Source: Phycisphaerae bacterium (GTDB lineage Bacteria > Planctomycetota > Phycisphaerae > SM23-33). From it: a stretch of 7,880 bases of DNA. Positions 4,905 through 7,880 of the stretch are shown here, one piece after another. The notes under the pieces were generated by a model that was given only the letters and a program-made list of their open reading frames with translations, was not told where the DNA came from and did no database searches. The position numbers were made by a program, and so were the translations under genes. The stretch is taken from assembly GCA_030610965.1 (NCBI GenBank), contig JAUWQU010000150.1, positions 1 through 7,880 on the forward strand, in the 5' to 3' direction. The stretch's first letter is position 1. The number at the start of each line of letters is the position of its first letter.

Positions 4905-7462
4905 CCCTCCAGCTTCTTCTTCTCTCCGCGACGACTCTCTTCCGCCGCCTGGGTTGTCGCGGGTGGGCCCAGGCGTCGGCCCATGAGGACCGCGGCGCGG
5001 GCGCCGAGCACGTCGATTCTTTTCAGTTCAATGGGCCGCAATCGCTGCGCGCTGTCTGTCGGCAGGACATTGTTGAGCCGCCAGGCCTCGTCAAGCTGCT
5101 CGACGGCCTTGCCGGGAAGGTTGGCATTCAGGTAGTTGTTCGCGCAGGAAATCCGCAGCCTGGCGCTCTTGGGGTTTAGTCTGACGGCCCGCGTGTAGTT
5201 GCCTACGCCGAGAAGGTCCGCCTGCATCGGCCTGAGGTACTTGGCGGCCGCGATCCAGTTCTGCCTGGCCTTGTCCCGGTCGCCGGCGAGGTAGGCCTTG
5301 TCGCCTGCCAGGCCGAGAACCAGCAGTCGCCGGTCGCGGAACGTCTCGGCCGTCCCTGCCAACTCGCCTGCCAGGCGGTAGTAGGTTGGGTTTGCGGGGT
5401 CTCGCATGATGGCCTCGCGGGCAAGGTCCTGTGCGAGCCGGACGGTCCCCGCGGCGTCCGCGCCCGCCCGCCCGGCCGCCATCATCGCAACGTCGGCGGC
5501 GTCGGCGGCGGGGCGGGGGTCGAGCGTATCCGCCTCGGCCGCGGTTCGCGCCGCGGCCAGCGCTGCAGGAACGTCACGATCGCGCAGGGCCGAGAGCATT
5601 CGGGCCGTGTAGAACGTCTTGCCGGCGACGGGCGCCCAGAAGAACACGATGGCCGCGAGCACGGCCGCGCCGGCGCCGACGCCGACGGCCCAGCGCCCGC
5701 GAACGACTGTTAGCGGCGATTGGTCGCCGGCTCGCCCGGCCGCGGCGCCGACGGCCAGGTAAAACGCGCTTGCCGTGCCCGGCAGCCAGAGGCTGTAGGT
5801 GACGAAGTTATGCACGACGAACCCGACGGCAGCGGCGCCAAGGGCCATGCGAGCCGCATCGGCGCGGGCGCCGCTTGGCAGGCCTCGCAGGTCCCGCCCG
5901 GACCACGCCAGCATCGCCAGCAAGGCCGCCAGCACCGCCGCGGGCACGATGGTGTGCAGCAGCACGACCCCGCCAGAGTCGGTGGCGCCCCATAGAACCA
6001 GCCTGGCCGCGACCATCGCGCAGACAATGACCGCCAGCACGGGCCAGCCTCCACGAGCGGGACTGGTTTGCAGCCCGTGCGTGAGTGGTGCCGCGTCTTC
6101 CGCCCGTCGCGGCCGGACCGCAAGCAGTACGAGCCCCCCGAGCACCGCCAGGTAGCAGACCCCGCCGACCACGCCGTACTCGCTCAGCGCGTGGACGAGC
6201 ACGTTGTGCGGCATCTGGACGTCTTCCTCGGCCTGGTCGCGGCGGTGTTGCAGGTACGCGGTGGCGAAGTTGCCCGGCCCGGCGCCCAGCAGCGGCCGAT
6301 CCGCAAACACCCCTGCCGAGGCCGTCCAGTAGTACCAGCGGAAGGTCATGGTCTTCGTCGGCAGGCTGTCGCGGATCAGCCCGTGGGCGACCATCGCGCC
6401 TGCGCCAAGCACCAACGCCACAATCGCGGCCGCAACGCACGCACGCCATCGCCGCGCGAGGCTTCTTCCCCATAGCAGCGCCACCCCGAAACCCGCGCCC
6501 GCCACGGCTGCGGCCAGCATGGCGCCCTCGCTGCACGTCAGCGCGATGGTCGCGATAACGACCGCGGCCGCGATTGCCGCCGCGACGGCAGCGACCGTGG
6601 TCGGCTCGACCTCTCGCGGCTTGTCGCCGCCTTTGCCCTTGTCGCCGGAACTGCCCTTCGCTTTGCGCCGCTCGACCGCGGCGGCGCGGAATTTATCGAT
6701 CGCCAGCCCAGCGCCCGCGAAACCCAGCACGATCAGCAGCGAGCCGAACGGGTTGGCCAGCCCGAAGAATCCCCTGGCCGACCAGTCCCGCACGCGGGTC
6801 TCGACGACCTGCGCCTGCGGCGTGTTGGCGTCCCAGCCGAACTGGGCCAGCCGCTGGAGGCGGTGGGCCTCGAAGTCCGCCACGTTCTGCGGCGACTCGA
6901 CTGCAACCTGCCAGTAGCTCTTGGCCGCCATCGTCCCGCCGACCGCGGCCAGGACCACCACGAGCGTTACGAACCGCCGCCGGTCACCGCAGAGCTGGAT
7001 GGCCAGAAACGCCATTGCCATCAGCGAAAGCTGCTCGATCCACGAGTCCAGCGACGCCCGCCGGTTGCTGGCCGCCAAGGCCGAGGCCAGCGAAATAGCC
7101 GCGAACGCCGCGATTGCCCCCGCCAGCCAGCGATGGCGGACCGTAAGCCTGCCGGCAAGCGCGCCGCCGATTGCCCAAAGCGCCCCGGCCGAGAGGAGCA
7201 AAACCGCGTAGGTCATCCGAGTCAGCTCGGACCGGTCCACCTGGTAGGCCAGGGCATTGTCCGATGTCGCATCGCGTCCGGGGCCGGCAATGCCCGCCCG
7301 GGCGAGCGCTCGCTCGGGAAGCATCTCCAGCGCCGATGCCTGGAAGGGAAGTTCCGGCAGGAAGCACCTCGACGCCACGGCCGCCAGGAGCAGAACGAAC
7401 GCCGCGGCGATGTACCTGTCGCCGGGCTTATCGCGTTTGTTTGCGGCCATTGTGGCGTTCAT
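4889..7462 (-). CDS. O-antigen ligase / Wzy polymerase-like membrane protein with C-terminal helical repeats
   Basis: An 857-residue protein with about 12-14 hydrophobic segments (for example 17-33, 84-104, 111-131, 235-253, 288-308, 312-331, 341-360, 433-448, 474-491, 498-520, 561-577, 591-611). Residues about 295-450 match the O-antigen ligase (Wzy_C) domain: LTCSEGAML at 308-316, then FRWYYWT (374-380), PLLGAGPGNF (390-399), PHN (418-420) and EYGVVGG (428-434). This family polymerises or transfers lipid-linked glycan on the outer face of the inner membrane. Residues 615-830 are TPR-like (LAREAIMRDPANPTYYRLAG, 680-699; YTRAVRLNPKSARLRISCAN, 756-775), probably periplasmic. Start: the ATG at 7462 overlaps the stop of the upstream transferase as ATGA, giving translational coupling; a longer open frame reaching 7822 is rejected because it overlaps that gene. 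A lysine/glycine-rich loop occupies 259-286, and the last residues GDYTD come from repeat-like DNA. Ligase and polymerase cannot be told apart here. Confidence 0.85.
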   Translation of the reverse strand: MNATMAANKRDKPGDRYIAAAFVLLLAAVASRCFLPELPFQASALEMLPERALARAGIAGPGRDATSDNALAYQVDRSELTRMTYAVLLLSAGALWAIGGALAGRLTVRHRWLAGAIAAFAAISLASALAASNRRASLDSWIEQLSLMAMAFLAIQLCGDRRRFVTLVVVLAAVGGTMAAKSYWQVAVESPQNVADFEAHRLQRLAQFGWDANTPQAQVVETRVRDWSARGFFGLANPFGSLLIVLGFAGAGLAIDKFRAAAVERRKAKGSSGDKGKGGDKPREVEPTTVAAVAAAIAAAVVIATIALTCSEGAMLAAAVAGAGFGVALLWGRSLARRWRACVAAAIVALVLGAGAMVAHGLIRDSLPTKTMTFRWYYWTASAGVFADRPLLGAGPGNFATAYLQHRRDQAEEDVQMPHNVLVHALSEYGVVGGVCYLAVLGGLVLLAVRPRRAEDAAPLTHGLQTSPARGGWPVLAVIVCAMVAARLVLWGATDSGGVVLLHTIVPAAVLAALLAMLAWSGRDLRGLPSGARADAARMALGAAAVGFVVHNFVTYSLWLPGTASAFYLAVGAAAGRAGDQSPLTVVRGRWAVGVGAGAAVLAAIVFFWAPVAGKTFYTARMLSALRDRDVPAALAAARTAAEADTLDPRPAADAADVAMMAAGRAGADAAGTVRLAQDLAREAIMRDPANPTYYRLAGELAGTAETFRDRRLLVLGLAGDKAYLAGDRDKARQNWIAAAKYLRPMQADLLGVGNYTRAVRLNPKSARLRISCANNYLNANLPGKAVEQLDEAWRLNNVLPTDSAQRLRPIELKRIDVLGARAAVLMGRRLGPPATTQAAEESRRGEKKKLEGDYTD
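6057..6081 (-). repeat. Dispersed-repeat fragment ('RTGCKPVP' type) inside the ligase gene
   Basis: On the minus strand these 25 bases, beginning CGCACGGGCTGCAAACC, would translate in a different frame from the gene as RTGCKPVP. That peptide, with variants such as RTGWKPVP and TGFQPVP, is the usual spurious translation of a short intergenic repeat very common in planctomycete-type genomes; this is recollection, not a search. In the gene's own frame it reads THGLQTSPA (residues 461-469), in a hydrophilic loop between two membrane segments, where an insertion would be tolerated. Confidence 0.55.
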
Positions 7463-7880
7463 GGCTTTGGCGTTCTCGGTTCGGCGGACTCTAGCAGGGC
7501 GATGATCAGCAGGATGGCCATGGTCTGAGCGAATATCAGCACGGCCCCTACGGTGTTCACCCGCGGCAGCAGGCTCGCGGCGACGGCGGTGGCGCCGGTG
7601 CATAGGTAGATCGTAAGCACGGCCTTGCGAACGGACATGCCTCGCCGCACCAGCCGATGGGAGAAGTGGCGTCGGTCGCCGACCATGGGGCTCTTGCGGT
7701 CGCGAAGGCGAAGGCTGACCACGCTGACCATGTCGTAAAGCGGCACGGCCATGACGACCAGGGGCACGAACACGCCGTAGAGATAGTACTGCCGGCCCGG
7801 CTGGGCGTAGGTGGTCAGGCAACTGACGACACCCAGCAGAAAGCCAATGACCAGCGAGCCGGCGTCGCCCATGAAGACCT
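7459..7880 (-). CDS. WecA/TagO-type polyprenyl-phosphate sugar-1-phosphate transferase, 5' end off window
   Basis: The last 139 residues of a membrane enzyme of the MraY/WecA family, which moves a sugar-1-phosphate (usually GlcNAc-1-P from UDP-GlcNAc) onto undecaprenyl phosphate at the inner face of the membrane. Visible family motifs are VFMGDAGSL at the window edge, PLYDMVSVVSLRLRDRKSP, and GDRRHFSHRL, the counterpart of the WecA His-rich HIHH loop thought to contact the nucleotide sugar. About four membrane segments remain: VIGFLLGVVSCLTTY; a stretch from YGVFVPL to VAVPL; AVLTIYLCTGATAVAASLL; and AVLIFAQTMAILLIIALL. The frame is open through 7880, so the ATG at 7872 is internal and the gene continues beyond the window. 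Its TGA overlaps the ATG of the ligase gene, so the two form one operon for surface or exopolysaccharide synthesis. The exact sugar cannot be read. Confidence 0.88.
   Translation of the reverse strand, partial: VFMGDAGSLVIGFLLGVVSCLTTYAQPGRQYYLYGVFVPLVVMAVPLYDMVSVVSLRLRDRKSPMVGDRRHFSHRLVRRGMSVRKAVLTIYLCTGATAVAASLLPRVNTVGAVLIFAQTMAILLIIALLESAEPRTPKP

Noticed and set aside
4823..5179. Plus-strand frame opposite the end of the ligase gene (118 codons)
   Set aside because: It starts in intergenic repeat sequence and then runs antisense to the well-supported helical repeat domain, with no recognisable motif.
7463..7822. N-terminal extension of the ligase gene up to an ATG at 7822
   Set aside because: It overlaps the transferase gene on the same strand, reads as Arg/Pro/His-rich nonsense, and the ATGA junction at 7459-7462 gives a natural start.
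1..7880. CRISPR array, prophage, insertion sequence or integrase
   Set aside because: No regularly spaced repeats of suitable length, no transposase or integrase motifs and no terminal inverted repeats were seen on either strand.

Overview
The window is GC-rich bacterial DNA, most likely from an uncultured planctomycete, probably of the Phycisphaerae type. The reasons are: a secreted diheme protein resembling the hydrazine synthase alpha subunit with a beta-propeller, a family abundant in Planctomycetota; an NPCBM-type carbohydrate-binding module fused to it; strong G/C bias at third codon positions, which opens long meaningless frames on the opposite strand; and fragments of the short dispersed repeats (read as 'RTGCKPVP' or 'ATTACACGGATTA') familiar from such genomes. 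The taxon is inferred, since no rRNA or marker gene is present.

Layout. Positions 1-326 are intergenic, with three tandem 10-bp units, a good intrinsic terminator for whatever lies upstream, and the leader of the first gene. Positions 327-3761 (+) encode an exported 1144-residue protein: signal peptide, NPCBM-like domain, helical linker with an internal duplication, TolB-like propeller, and an HZS-alpha-like cytochrome region with two CXXCH haem sites. Positions 3762-4030 hold repeat debris, a hairpin, and then a promoter with a palindromic operator. Positions 4031-4703 (+) carry a HigB/HigA-type toxin-antitoxin pair of lower GC. Positions 4704-4888 separate it from a convergent operon. On the minus strand, 7880 down to 4889, are the end of a WecA/TagO-type polyprenyl-phosphate sugar-1-phosphate transferase and, coupled to it by an ATGA overlap, an 857-residue O-antigen ligase/polymerase-like membrane protein with a C-terminal helical repeat domain.

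How it fits together. The minus-strand pair belongs to lipid-linked surface or exopolysaccharide synthesis: the first enzyme primes the carrier lipid, and the second polymerises or transfers the finished glycan outside the membrane. The toxin-antitoxin pair looks like a small acquired, self-regulated module lying between two patches of dispersed repeat. The diheme protein is a stand-alone exported redox or binding protein whose substrate cannot be read from the sequence. Its resemblance to hydrazine synthase does not make this an anammox organism. The least conventional points are the architecture of the diheme protein and two places where dispersed-repeat sequence appears to have become part of the ligase gene.
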